Assembly (NCBI RefSeq): GCF_004217555.1
Contig: NZ_SHKW01000001.1
Span: forward strand, 2,976,001 to 3,040,000
Origin: Edaphobacter modestus
GTDB lineage: Bacteria; Acidobacteriota; Terriglobia; Terriglobales; Acidobacteriaceae
DNA: 64,000 bases
Reading direction: 5' to 3'
Part shown: piece after piece, positions 55,229-63,368 of the stretch
Layout: each line of letters begins with the position of its first letter
Position numbering within the stretch: position 1 is the first letter of the stretch
Translations under genes and position numbers: made by a program
The notes under the pieces: generated by a model
The model's input: the letters and a program-made list of their open reading frames with translations, nothing else
What the model was told of the DNA's origin: nothing
The model's database searches: none

Positions 55229-57220
55229 CTAATTGCTCGCACTCTCACGTTTATACGGCTTCTGCATTAGGGCCCGAGCCTCGTTGATCGCGCCCTGCGT
55301 ATTGTCGTTGGTCTGTACAGCGAGGCGATACTCGTTGACAGCGCGATCGCGCTGTCCGGTCACATCGAAGATGCGGCCAAGCTCGATGTGACTCCAAACC
55401 TCCACCCACTTTGGCTCCCCATCCCCACGCAACGCATCCCGAAAGGAATTGGCGGCAGACTGATAATTGCGCTGCATAAAGAACACCTCGCCGATGCGAT
55501 AGTTTGCCAGGGAGCTGTTGCGGTTCGCATCCAGGGCCTTCTGGTATTCGATCAGCCCGGCCGTCAGATCACCCTGCGCCACCTGCTGCTGACCACGGAG
55601 AACAGCTACACGAACTGCAAGGTCGGGGGTGCTCTTGAGCACCCAGTTCTGGGGATCGATCGAGATCCGTCGCGGACGGCCGAAGGTCTCCACCGAAAAG
55701 TTACTCTCCGTGCCCGAGACGTCGACCCGGCGAACCTCCGTTTTGCCGTCCGTCTCGATCCGCAGCTCTACAGGCATGTTGAACAGGTCCAGGTCCTGGG
55801 CGATCGAGCCAACCGTTCGAAATCCCTTGTTACTTCCCAGGCGAAAGACCGTGTACTTATTGGTAAAGGTAGGAGCTCCCGTCCCATCGCACCATTGCGC
55901 AAAGAAGGATGTGAGCTGCAACTGCGACTGGGCCTCGGCCACGGTCTGGACGTTCGAAGACCGAACAGACTTGTCCGTGTATTGAGAGAGCAGCCCTCGC
56001 AGGAACTTCAGAAAGGCCTCGTCTCCCATCTCCCACCGAAGCATATGGAAGACCATGGCGCCTTTCTCGAGCGTCATGGACTGGAACTGCGGCGAAAACG
56101 GGTCAAGGCGTCCCACACTGGAGAGCGGTTCCGTGTCGTAGGCCAGCGCGCCGGCCTGAACGTCAGTCACCGCAGACTCGAAGGCACTCTTGCCGGCGGA
56201 GTCCTCGACATACATCAGCTCTCCATAGCGCGACATCCCGTTGGTAATCCACGCATCGTTGAGGGTGGCCGGCGAGATCTCCGAGCCCCACCACTGGTGA
56301 GCGAGAGTGTTGGCCAGCAGGCGAGAATAAGTCTTTCCAGCAACACGCGCCCCTGAGATCGCAGCAATCTCAGGAGCCCACGTAGCGGACACCGCGTCGT
56401 CGGGCATCTCAACAAGATTGATCTGTCCACTCTCCGGCCGACCGAAGGTCGTCGACATGAACTCGAACTGCTTGGCGGCATCCTGCGCAAAGGGAACGGC
56501 GACAGCCTTGCGGGGCTCGGTCACATAGACATGGATATTATTGATACCCGGCGCCGTAATGGGCTCGAGGAACTTCCCCGCGATAATGGTTCCGGGAAAA
56601 CCCGGTCTGGTCCACTTGAAGGTGTACTCGGTGCGGTTGCCAGGAAGGCTCTTCGGAGCGGCCACGCCAGATCCGGAGCCGATCACGCGCTCATCGCCAG
56701 GAACCCGTATATGCATCTCTGCGGTGAAGCGATCGGTATAAAGGCCGGCCATCGGAAACCAGCGACCCGGGTAGAGCAGAATGCTGATGGGGTCCTGCAC
56801 CGATGCGAAGTTGATCCCTTCGACCGGACTGGTCTCCGAACCCCGGAGGACGCCCCCATACTCGAAGGTCCAGGTGGTCGAGGTCCCCTTGGGAATCGGG
56901 GTCGCCAGGTTGAACCGGACCGTGGAGTTGGTCGTGACACGCTCAGCGTCGAGAGGCTTTTGAGCGGCATCCGTAACCTTTGTGAGCTGGAGACCGTTGT
57001 TCAACTCGAAGACGGGCGCGGTCAAATCCTCCAGCGCGGTAAAAGTGACTACCGCAGTGGCTGCAATCTTGTTGTCCGCAGGGAAAAGATCTGCATTAAT
57101 CACGTAACCGGTGACATCGAGCTGCGGCCGCGCTGGAGCCGCCCATGCGGCGCTCGCGATAAAGAGGAAAGGGATCAGGAAGGCAGGCGAAGAGCGAAAT
57201 TTTCGAGCAAAAGCACGCAT
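55229..57220 (-). CDS. M1 aminopeptidase-like protein with degenerate active site and TPR tail
   Basis: 663 residues. A signal peptide (FLIPFLFIASAAWA) is followed by an M1-like beta domain (residues about 30-230) and a catalytic-like domain. Where active M1 enzymes have HELAHQWWG, this protein reads LANTLAHQWWG: the first His is Asn304 and the catalytic Glu is Thr305; only His308 remains. The usual NEGF..Y is TNGMSRYGE, so the third zinc ligand is lost, and GAMEN is unrecognisable. The C terminus holds TPR-like helices (AGLIEYQKALDANRNSSLANYRIG). It is predicted to be an inactive, exported binding protein. ATG 57244 is an alternative start. Confidence 0.88.
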   Translation of the reverse strand: MRAFARKFRSSPAFLIPFLFIASAAWAAPARPQLDVTGYVINADLFPADNKIAATAVVTFTALEDLTAPVFELNNGLQLTKVTDAAQKPLDAERVTTNSTVRFNLATPIPKGTSTTWTFEYGGVLRGSETSPVEGINFASVQDPISILLYPGRWFPMAGLYTDRFTAEMHIRVPGDERVIGSGSGVAAPKSLPGNRTEYTFKWTRPGFPGTIIAGKFLEPITAPGINNIHVYVTEPRKAVAVPFAQDAAKQFEFMSTTFGRPESGQINLVEMPDDAVSATWAPEIAAISGARVAGKTYSRLLANTLAHQWWGSEISPATLNDAWITNGMSRYGELMYVEDSAGKSAFESAVTDVQAGALAYDTEPLSSVGRLDPFSPQFQSMTLEKGAMVFHMLRWEMGDEAFLKFLRGLLSQYTDKSVRSSNVQTVAEAQSQLQLTSFFAQWCDGTGAPTFTNKYTVFRLGSNKGFRTVGSIAQDLDLFNMPVELRIETDGKTEVRRVDVSGTESNFSVETFGRPRRISIDPQNWVLKSTPDLAVRVAVLRGQQQVAQGDLTAGLIEYQKALDANRNSSLANYRIGEVFFMQRNYQSAANSFRDALRGDGEPKWVEVWSHIELGRIFDVTGQRDRAVNEYRLAVQTNDNTQGAINEARALMQKPYKRESASN

Positions 57221-57284
57221 GAAGGGGAAATTCCTCAACAACATGGTACTGCCGTTCTACCTGCCGGGGGCAGGCGTCTTTGTC

Positions 57285-58577
57285 TTAGACGCTCGCGGCC
57301 GGGATTCGGCCCCGTTCAACGAAAGAAGGATCGAGGAGAGAATCGACCGCATTCGCCACCTGGCTGATGGAACCAGCCCCTGCAGCCGGGAGAAGCCTGG
57401 ACCGAACCTTCGCGAGGTCAACGATCATCCTGGCTCGTTCCGAAGTGTCGTCCAGCAGCCGACGAAGAGAGACAGCAACGTTCGCCGGGGTGAACTGTTC
57501 CTGGATCAGCTCCGGAACGATCGTCCGCCCGGCGATCAGGTTCACCATGGCGATGGGCAGGTTGCCGTGGCGATCCGTGGCCCCGGAAGGCCAGACCTCG
57601 GGAGGATACCTGACCAGGCGTTTTGCAAGTTTGAACGTGAGAGGCGAGACCCTGTAGACGACGACGAAAGGATTGCCGATGACGGCGGCCTGCACCGTCG
57701 CAGTCCCGCTGGCCACTACCGAAGCTCGAGCGTGAAAGAGAGCCTCGCGGGCATCGGAGACAAGGCGGAGACCTGCGACAACTCCTCCTGCGACGCCTGA
57801 GGATTCGGCCTGCTGCTTTACCCATGACCGATCGAGAGTCGAGGCGATCGGCAGGATGTATTCATACTCATCTCCGAACCTCGCAACGGCCCCGAGCATC
57901 GTGGGGAGATTCAGCTTTACCTCCCTGGATCGGGAACCCGGCAGCAGGGCTATCCATTGTTTTGCCGGATCGAGTCCGTTGCGCTCCGCATAGGCGTCTC
58001 GCGAACCCGCAGGCACTGGAAGTTCTGCCAGCGGATGACCGGTGAACGTGGCGTTGACTCCGCGGTTGCGATAAAAGGACTCCTCGAAGGGAAAGATGAC
58101 CATCATCCGGTCCACACGCTCCTGCACCCAGCGCAGCCGTCTCCGCTTCCACGCCCAGAGCTGGGGACTGACGAAATAGACCACCGCGATACTGAGCGCC
58201 CTCAACTCCCGCGCCAGCCGGAAGTTAACGTCGGGAAAATCGATAAGCACAGCAGCTTGCGGCTTGCGCTCTTTAATAGATGCGACAAGTTTTCGGTATG
58301 AGCCGTAGACCTTGGGAGCGTGACGAAGCACCTCCGTGATGCCCATGTGAGCAACGTCTTCGGCGCGGACGATGCGTTTCTGCCCGGCTGCCTCCATCTC
58401 GCGGCCGCCAAGGCCGAAGAAGGTCGCGGAAGGATGGCGCCGTGTCAGCTCGGCGATGATCTGCGCGCCATAGTGGTCGCCTGAAGCCTCACCAGCGGAA
58501 AGAAACAGCGTCGGGTTGGACGTAGTCGCAATGGGTCCAGTGTAGATTTTTCTGGAGGTGCTTGCATGGCAGGACAA
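57285..58577 (-). CDS. lpxB: Lipid-A-disaccharide synthase LpxB
   Basis: 430 residues. LpxB joins UDP-2,3-diacylglucosamine and lipid X. The N-terminal signature LFLSAGEASGDHYGAQII appears at about residue 24, then FFGLGGREMEAAGQ, MGITEVLRHAPKV, VLIDFPDVNFRLAREL, YFVSPQLWAWKRRR and FPFEESFYRNRGVNATFTGHPLAE. The C-terminal half has LLPGSRSREVKLNLPTM and SGTATVQAAVIGNPFVVVYR. The start is uncertain: TTG 58577 fits the frame but overlaps the divergent YdeI-family ATG by 12 bases, and no ATG or GTG lies between it and the domain. It is far from the lpxA/lpxI operon. Confidence 0.94.
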   Translation of the reverse strand: MSCHASTSRKIYTGPIATTSNPTLFLSAGEASGDHYGAQIIAELTRRHPSATFFGLGGREMEAAGQKRIVRAEDVAHMGITEVLRHAPKVYGSYRKLVASIKERKPQAAVLIDFPDVNFRLARELRALSIAVVYFVSPQLWAWKRRRLRWVQERVDRMMVIFPFEESFYRNRGVNATFTGHPLAELPVPAGSRDAYAERNGLDPAKQWIALLPGSRSREVKLNLPTMLGAVARFGDEYEYILPIASTLDRSWVKQQAESSGVAGGVVAGLRLVSDAREALFHARASVVASGTATVQAAVIGNPFVVVYRVSPLTFKLAKRLVRYPPEVWPSGATDRHGNLPIAMVNLIAGRTIVPELIQEQFTPANVAVSLRRLLDDTSERARMIVDLAKVRSRLLPAAGAGSISQVANAVDSLLDPSFVERGRIPAASV

Positions 58578-59246
58578 GTAAAGCGGTTTCGCGCGGTGCT
58601 CGAGCCGTTACCGGGTGGATTGGGATGGATCATAGCGCGGATTCCGTTCGATGTCGCGAAGGCGTGGAAGAAGATGGTGCGACTGCGCGTCAAGGTCGAG
58701 GTCGGCGGCGAGATCTTTCGCACCTCGCTCTTCTCGGATTCCACGCACGGTGGTCACTTCGTTCTGGTGAATAAGAAGATGCAGAAGGCGGCCGGCGTTC
58801 GGCTGGGTGGAATGATCGACCTTGCTGTCGAGCCTGATCTTGAGGAGCGCGAGATAGAGGCTCCTGCGGAGCTCGAGAAGCTTTTCAAGAAGGAGAAGGC
58901 GCTGGCGAAGTGGTACTCGAAGCTCAGCGATGCGATCAGGCGGGATATTGCGAGGACGATTGCGGAGGTGAAGAGTTCGGAGGCTCGCCAGCGGCGCGTC
59001 GAGCAGATGGCTGAGCGGATGCTCCTCGCTATGGAGGGGGAGAAGGTGCTGCCGCCCATTCTTGACGTGGCGTTTCGGAGGCATCCTTCGGCGCGGAGGG
59101 GTTGGGAGGCTTTGACGGAGGTGCAGCGTCGCGGCCATCTTCTCGGCGTCTTTTATTACCAGAGTCCTGAGGCGCGGGAGAAGCGCGCGGGCAAGGTTGT
59201 GGAGGACTGTCTGCGGGTTGCGGAGGCTAAGAGACAGGGTTCTTGA
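58566..59246 (+). CDS. YdeI/OmpD-associated (OmdA) family protein with DUF1905 domain
   Basis: 226 residues. Residues 1-95 match DUF1905: FRAVLEPLPGGLGWIIARIPFD, VRLRVKVEVGGEIFRTSLF and HFVLVNKKMQKAAGVRLGG. From about 160 the YdeI/OmdA helical motif appears: RRHPSARRGWEALTEVQRRGHLLG and a closing helix. Function is unknown; YdeI was linked to peptide resistance in enterobacteria. It diverges from lpxB and its 3' end overlaps the next, convergent gene by 20 bases. Confidence 0.88.
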   Translation: MAGQVKRFRAVLEPLPGGLGWIIARIPFDVAKAWKKMVRLRVKVEVGGEIFRTSLFSDSTHGGHFVLVNKKMQKAAGVRLGGMIDLAVEPDLEEREIEAPAELEKLFKKEKALAKWYSKLSDAIRRDIARTIAEVKSSEARQRRVEQMAERMLLAMEGEKVLPPILDVAFRRHPSARRGWEALTEVQRRGHLLGVFYYQSPEAREKRAGKVVEDCLRVAEAKRQGS

Positions 59247-59781
59247 TTTGGGTCGAGGGGATGGGATCGTCCACGTGGGCTCGGGTGAAGAAGAGGGTGT
59301 GGAGTTTCTCCTCGCCGAGGACGCGGCGGAGTTCTCGGAAGGCGAAGAGGGGGATGAAGGCGCAGAGGACGATGATCGAGCGGGCGAGGAGGACTTCATA
59401 GTCCATTTCGCGCAGGACGGTTCCGGCGGGTAGGTGGTGATAGAGGCGTTTCACGAACTCCTCAAGGAGGTGGAAGAGGAAGACCAGCATTCCGAAGATG
59501 AGGGACTTCAGGAGGACGGACTGGTAGAGCGGTCTGGTTTCCGTGTGGCGACCGATGCGGACCATCTGTCCGATGAGGATGACCTTTGCGATGACCAGGG
59601 CATTGATGATGGCGAAGGTGTAGTTCATGGGATCGGCGCCATATCTCCTCGAGACGAGGTCGGTGTAGGCGACGATGGCGCAGAAGAGGACGGCCAGGTA
59701 GATGGTGATGATGGCGAAGTCTTTCAGTTCATTCTTGGCCCTCTGCTTGAAACCAGGTGCGGATGGATTCTTGCTGGTCAT
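59227..59781 (-). CDS. Membrane protein of unknown function, 184 aa
   Basis: Four hydrophobic helices: FAIITIYLAVLFCAIVAYTDLV, YTFAIINALVIAKVILIGQM, LLKSLIFGMLVFLFHLLEEFV and LLARSIIVLCAFIPLFAFREL. Between them lie conserved-looking charged residues (GRHTETRPLY, HHLPAG). I recognise it as a type often seen as a conserved hypothetical but cannot name a family. It starts inside the 3' end of the upstream gene (59729-59781 overlap), so the two are probably co-expressed. Confidence 0.7.
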   Translation of the reverse strand: MTSKNPSAPGFKQRAKNELKDFAIITIYLAVLFCAIVAYTDLVSRRYGADPMNYTFAIINALVIAKVILIGQMVRIGRHTETRPLYQSVLLKSLIFGMLVFLFHLLEEFVKRLYHHLPAGTVLREMDYEVLLARSIIVLCAFIPLFAFRELRRVLGEEKLHTLFFTRAHVDDPIPSTQIKNPVS

Positions 59782-60583
59782 GGGAAGCCTCCCTGTTCTC
59801 GGGCGATGGGGCGTTGCCTTCGTGTTGGTCTTGCTTGAGGCCCAGCGGTGGTGCGGATGATTCTACTGTGTCGGGGTCGTTGCTGACGGGAAGATTGAGG
59901 TCGCCGCGGTCTTCGGGGGAGCCGGGCAGGGGTTCCGCTCCATAGTGGCGGCCGAGGGCTTCGAGCAGTGCTGCTGCGGTTGGTCTGGAGAGGCGGCGCC
60001 ACTGCGGGGGAGGAGGGGTGAAGTCTGCGGGAGTTGATGGTGTGGGGGTTTCGGCACCGGGGCGGGGCAGGTCGGGTGTGGGACCGGAGCCGTAGGTGTA
60101 AGGCGGATTGGGTTCGGTGGGTTCGGTGTCCTGAGCGGACCGCAGGTCCTTCGACTTCGCTTCGCTCCGCTCAGGATGACACTTCGTCTCCTGGGTGGGT
60201 TCGGCTTGGCTGGGTTTGGGTTGGGCGTTCTGGCGCTGGTGCTCGGTGAGGTTGGAGTTGGCGGTCTGGAGGGCGTAGAGGAGGAGGCCGGCGCGGCGGA
60301 GGTCGATGTCGTTGTTGGCGATACGGAGCATGATGTCTCCGATGGCGTGCTGGATCTCGGCGCGGGAGTTGGGGACGGGAATGGAGAAGGAGGCCTGGCG
60401 GGCGCGGCGCTGGCGGAGGTTGGCGACGGGCGGGCTGGTCTCGTGGTGGTGGTAGCAGAAGCGCTCGCCACGCATGGCGGGGCTGCCGCAGCGGCGGTCT
60501 TCGGAGCCGAGGTGACGGCAGCGGCGGGAGGCAGGTGTGGGCTGCTCGGGTATATGGATGGTGTCGGTCAGTTCGGTGATCAT
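59729..60583 (-). CDS. Cys/His-motif protein with long disordered tail
   Basis: 284 residues from ATG 60583, which follows GGGGGAGGGAA. Residues 20-45 hold CRHLGSEDRRCGSPAMRGE followed by RFCYHHH, a small zinc-binding motif of the kind seen in many phage and acidobacterial proteins. A helical segment (AEIQHAIGDIMLRIANNDIDLRRAGLLLYALQ) spans 70-105. The remainder is Pro/Glu/Ser-rich and includes HPERSEAKSKDLRSAQD, encoded by an inserted REP-like repeat. Function unknown; DNA binding is possible. The leader contains two terminator-like hairpins. Confidence 0.72.
   Translation of the reverse strand: MITELTDTIHIPEQPTPASRRCRHLGSEDRRCGSPAMRGERFCYHHHETSPPVANLRQRRARQASFSIPVPNSRAEIQHAIGDIMLRIANNDIDLRRAGLLLYALQTANSNLTEHQRQNAQPKPSQAEPTQETKCHPERSEAKSKDLRSAQDTEPTEPNPPYTYGSGPTPDLPRPGAETPTPSTPADFTPPPPQWRRLSRPTAAALLEALGRHYGAEPLPGSPEDRGDLNLPVSNDPDTVESSAPPLGLKQDQHEGNAPSPENREASHDQQESIRTWFQAEGQE
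60129..60180. repeat. REP-like palindromic repeat inside a coding region
   Basis: TCCTGAGCGGA (60129-60139) is repeated inverted as TCCGCTCAGGA (60166-60176), flanking CTTCGACTTCGCTTCGC. I associate the TCATCCTGAGCGGAGCGAAGC type of sequence with dispersed repeats of Acidobacteriaceae; only one copy lies in this window. It is translated in frame within the disordered tail of the 284-residue protein. Confidence 0.65.
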
Positions 60584-60634
60584 GGGTTCCCTCCCCCGGG
60601 TATTGTTTTTGCGCAAAATCTTCAAAACAAAAGA

Positions 60635-60661
60635 CCTGAGTCCGGACCTCGTGGACTCAGG
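60635..60661 (-). terminator. Terminator-like hairpin in leader (possible attenuator)
   Basis: A 9-bp stem CCTGAGTCC/GGACTCAGG with a nine-base loop, followed on the minus strand by TCTTTTGTTTTG. It stands about 50 bases before the ATG at 60583. It could be a leader attenuator or stop antisense transcription. Confidence 0.6.
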
Positions 60662-60675
60662 CTGGTTAAAGTCGA

Positions 60676-60698
60676 AAGCCCGGCGGGTGGCCGGGCTT
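60676..60698 (-). terminator. Second hairpin in the same leader
   Basis: A perfect 9-bp stem AAGCCCGGC/GCCGGGCTT with loop GGGTG, followed on the minus strand by TCGACTTTAACC. Its T-run is weak. It lies 14 bases beyond the first hairpin. Confidence 0.4.
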
Positions 60699-60941
60699 GA
60701 GTGGTGTCTCTGATTTAAGGCTAGCAGAGGGTGTCAAGGTTTTGGGTGTGGAAAAGGGGCTCCGGGGCGCGGTTTTGCTGGGGTTCTGCGTGTGCACGTT
60801 CATCGGGATGAGAGGTGAATGGCGACGCCACAACTCACTTGCTGTCAGCCAGCCGTTATTCCACTAAATGGTTATTGCGAAAGGAGATGGCAGAGCATAA
60901 AGTTCAGACGCTCCCCTATCTGAATATTGCAAAAGGATGCT

Positions 60942-61535
60942 GTGATCATTCGTCCGTTTACTGCCTGCACGTTGGTTTGTCTTCTCGCCTTCTCCGAATC
61001 ACTCCCCGCTCAACAGACACCCGCTACTCCCGCCCCAGCTGTCGCTGCTTTGGTTGCTCCGGCTACGACGACTGCACCTGTACCATCCGGACCCGACGCT
61101 ACCGGGAAGTACAAGCTGCTCGAAGGGGAGGATGTAAGTCTGCAATTCGCACAGGACCTATCCTCAAAGACCGCTGCGGAGGGCGACCCTGTCGCTCTGA
61201 CGCTCGTGGACGACCTCAAGGTAAATGGCATTGTGGTGGCGAAGGCAGGAAGCAAGGCTCTCGGAGAGGTGAGCAAGGCTGAAAAGTCCGGAATGATGGG
61301 CAAGGCCGGTGAGCTGAGTATTCGACTGAACTACCTGAAGGTGAGGGAGGAGAAGATCAGGCTGCGCGGCACCAAAGGCAAAGAGGGCGAGAGCGGCGTT
61401 ACAGGCGCGGTGGTTCTTACAGTGCTCTTTGGGCCGATCGGTCTGATCAAACATGGCAAGAACGTGGAGATCAAGCAGGGACAATCATTGCATGCCTACG
61501 TCTCGGAAGATATTTCTCTCTTGCCTGTGTCGTAG
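60942..61535 (+). CDS. Secreted protein of unknown function, 197 aa
   Basis: From GTG 60942 (AAGGA upstream) the N terminus IIRPFTACTLVCLLAFSESLPAQ is a signal peptide. A Pro/Ala/Thr linker follows. The domain begins KYKLLEGEDVSLQFAQDLSSKTA and has DPVALTLVDDLKVNGIVVAKAG, ALGEVSKAEKSGMMGKAGEL and ending LHAYVSEDISL. The 'V...G..V.kaGs.a.G.V..a....' pattern is a beta-rich unit common in secreted acidobacterial proteins, here without a named family. A hydrophobic VVLTVLFGPIGLI lies near the end. TTG 60927 and other upstream starts are less likely. Confidence 0.72.
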   Translation: MIIRPFTACTLVCLLAFSESLPAQQTPATPAPAVAALVAPATTTAPVPSGPDATGKYKLLEGEDVSLQFAQDLSSKTAAEGDPVALTLVDDLKVNGIVVAKAGSKALGEVSKAEKSGMMGKAGELSIRLNYLKVREEKIRLRGTKGKEGESGVTGAVVLTVLFGPIGLIKHGKNVEIKQGQSLHAYVSEDISLLPVS

Positions 61536-61644
61536 AGATAGATGGCGCAAGAGATTGGATCTTCGCTTTCGCGAAAATTACCCACTCATCTGCGATGAAT
61601 GGGGCACCCAGGATAATGCCTAGATTTGAGAGTGTGTGCAAATA

Positions 61645-62616
61645 ATGAGCTCATCCACGCGCGTTCCGCAGCTAGATGGCCTTCGGGGCCTAGCGATTCT
61701 CCTGGTGTTGGTCCACCACGCCTATCACGTCAAGCTGCTGTGGATGGGTGTCGATGTCTTCTTTGTGCTGTCGGGATTCCTGATCACCTCGATTCTTCTG
61801 AAGGAGAAGGCGAAGCCTCTTGGTAAGTACATCGGGAACTTCTATGCTCACCGTGTCCGCCGTATTCTCCCCGCCTACCTAATGGCTCTTCTAATTGTAG
61901 GAGTGGTCGTAAGGAATGGCTGGACGCACTTCTGGCCCTATTACATCGGTGCGATGAACTTCATGCAGCCGCTGGGAATCCACCAGTCGGACGTACTCCC
62001 TCTCTGGTCTTTGGCCGTCGAAGAGCAATTCTACTTGATCTGGCCCCTAGTGGTCTTTTGGATGGGGAGGAAGCACCTTACATGGCTGGCGAGCGGGCTG
62101 TTAGTTCTGGCTCCCATCCTGCGCTTCCTCTGCACCCCTCTCTTCAAGGCGCATTGGGCTATCTACATGCTGCTCCCTTTCCGCATGGATACACTGGCGG
62201 CGGGAGCGCTGATCGCAATCTTAGGGACGCAGGTTCCAAGAAAGCTTTACGCTTGGGCAGTCGCTGTGGGCATAGGCGGACTCATGGCTCTCTCCTACTT
62301 CCATGTGACCACCTACGCAAACACTCGCCCGGGAAACACGCTCGTCTATGAGTGCACTCTGCTGATAGCCTTTGGGCTGTTCGCTTATGCGCTGGGGGCA
62401 TCTTCGAAAGTGCTGGCATGGGCTCCCTTACGGTACGTCGGGACCATCAGCTATTCGATTTATCTGATGCACCTGCTGGCTCTTAGCCTGATCCCGAGCA
62501 GGCCCCTGGCGATCATTGCCGTGCTGTCGTACTCCACGCTAAGCTGGTTCTATTATGAGAAACCCATCCTCCGTTACCGTCGCGAAGTATTTGCATTGCA
62601 GTCAGCAAGCGTATAG
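61645..62616 (+). CDS. Acyltransferase 3 family membrane protein (OafA/YrhL-like)
   Basis: 323 residues with about ten membrane helices. The N-terminal signature is PQLDGLRGLAILLVLVHH with the catalytic His. GVDVFFVLSGFLITSILL, FYAHRVRRILPAYL, PLWSLAVEEQFYLIWPL and YSIYLMHLL are hallmarks. It transfers acyl groups, usually acetyl, to envelope sugars. A GTG at 61636 would add three residues. The SGNH hydrolase gene follows 24 bases later, and such pairs often act as O-acetylation systems. Confidence 0.92.
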   Translation: MSSSTRVPQLDGLRGLAILLVLVHHAYHVKLLWMGVDVFFVLSGFLITSILLKEKAKPLGKYIGNFYAHRVRRILPAYLMALLIVGVVVRNGWTHFWPYYIGAMNFMQPLGIHQSDVLPLWSLAVEEQFYLIWPLVVFWMGRKHLTWLASGLLVLAPILRFLCTPLFKAHWAIYMLLPFRMDTLAAGALIAILGTQVPRKLYAWAVAVGIGGLMALSYFHVTTYANTRPGNTLVYECTLLIAFGLFAYALGASSKVLAWAPLRYVGTISYSIYLMHLLALSLIPSRPLAIIAVLSYSTLSWFYYEKPILRYRREVFALQSASV

Positions 62617-62640
62617 ACATCGCAATGTTCGGCGGGAGAG

Positions 62641-63261
62641 ATGATCAGCTGGTTCAAACTCGTTTTCTTCGAGTGGGGAGGATGCGGAACTAAGTTCTAC
62701 AAGGTGCTCGCGTGTCTCTTGTTCCTGTTGGTAGGGGTGGGATGTGGGCAAGGGGCAGCTGCACCATTGCCCGCATCAATCAACGATAAGACAGTGTTCA
62801 TAGGGGACTCAATCACCTACTTTTGGAAGCTGCCTAAGCACAACTTAGGTATTCCTGGACAGAGGACTGCGCAGAACGAGGCAAGATTCCAGACGGCCGT
62901 CGTCCAGAGTGGATTGCCTCAGGTCATCATCCTCACCGGAGCCAATGACGTCCGGGTTCCCAGTCCCGATTACTCAGGGATTATAGCGAACATCGAGAAG
63001 ATGGTGGCGCAGGGAAGGGCGGCAGGCATAGACGTGATCCTTTGCGAGCTTACACCCATCACGTGCTGCGACACTCAGGTCCGGACGTTGAATGCCATGA
63101 TAAAGGACTACGCGACTAGCCAGCACCTTATTCTGGTCGATTACTACACTCCGATGGCGGGGAAAGACGCCACCTACCTGAAGGATGGTCTCCACCCCAA
63201 TACCCTGGGATACGCGATCATGGAAGACACCCTGACGCAGATCCTTCAACCGGCCAGCTAG
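62641..63261 (+). CDS. SGNH/GDSL-type hydrolase
   Basis: 206 residues. A signal or anchor segment (VLACLLFLLVGVGCGQG) includes a possible lipobox Cys. The four SGNH blocks are present: VFIGDSIT (Ser), GIPGQ (Gly), ILTGANDVR (Asn) and DGLHPNTLGY (Asp and His). It should be an esterase or O-acetyl transferase acting outside the inner membrane. Directly downstream of the acyltransferase 3 gene in the same direction, so a joint role in modifying a surface polysaccharide is likely but not shown. Confidence 0.9.
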   Translation: MISWFKLVFFEWGGCGTKFYKVLACLLFLLVGVGCGQGAAAPLPASINDKTVFIGDSITYFWKLPKHNLGIPGQRTAQNEARFQTAVVQSGLPQVIILTGANDVRVPSPDYSGIIANIEKMVAQGRAAGIDVILCELTPITCCDTQVRTLNAMIKDYATSQHLILVDYYTPMAGKDATYLKDGLHPNTLGYAIMEDTLTQILQPAS

Positions 63262-63368
63262 AGGTATCTTTATTGGAGCGGGATAAATTCTCCACGGCAA
63301 TACTGATATTGCACGTGAGATCAAGATGATAGCAAGTCTATCGGTATCGCCCCCAAATCACTTTAGCG

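Larger units (their letters stand above)
60584..60941. other. Divergent intergenic region with tandem hairpins
   Basis: It holds the control regions of the minus-strand gene at 60583 and the plus-strand gene at 60942. Two hairpins lie in the minus-strand leader (60635-60661 and 60676-60698). A perfect TTGACA (-35-like, minus strand, 60737-60732) lies beyond them but lacks a well-spaced -10. No other gene is supported. Confidence 0.5.
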
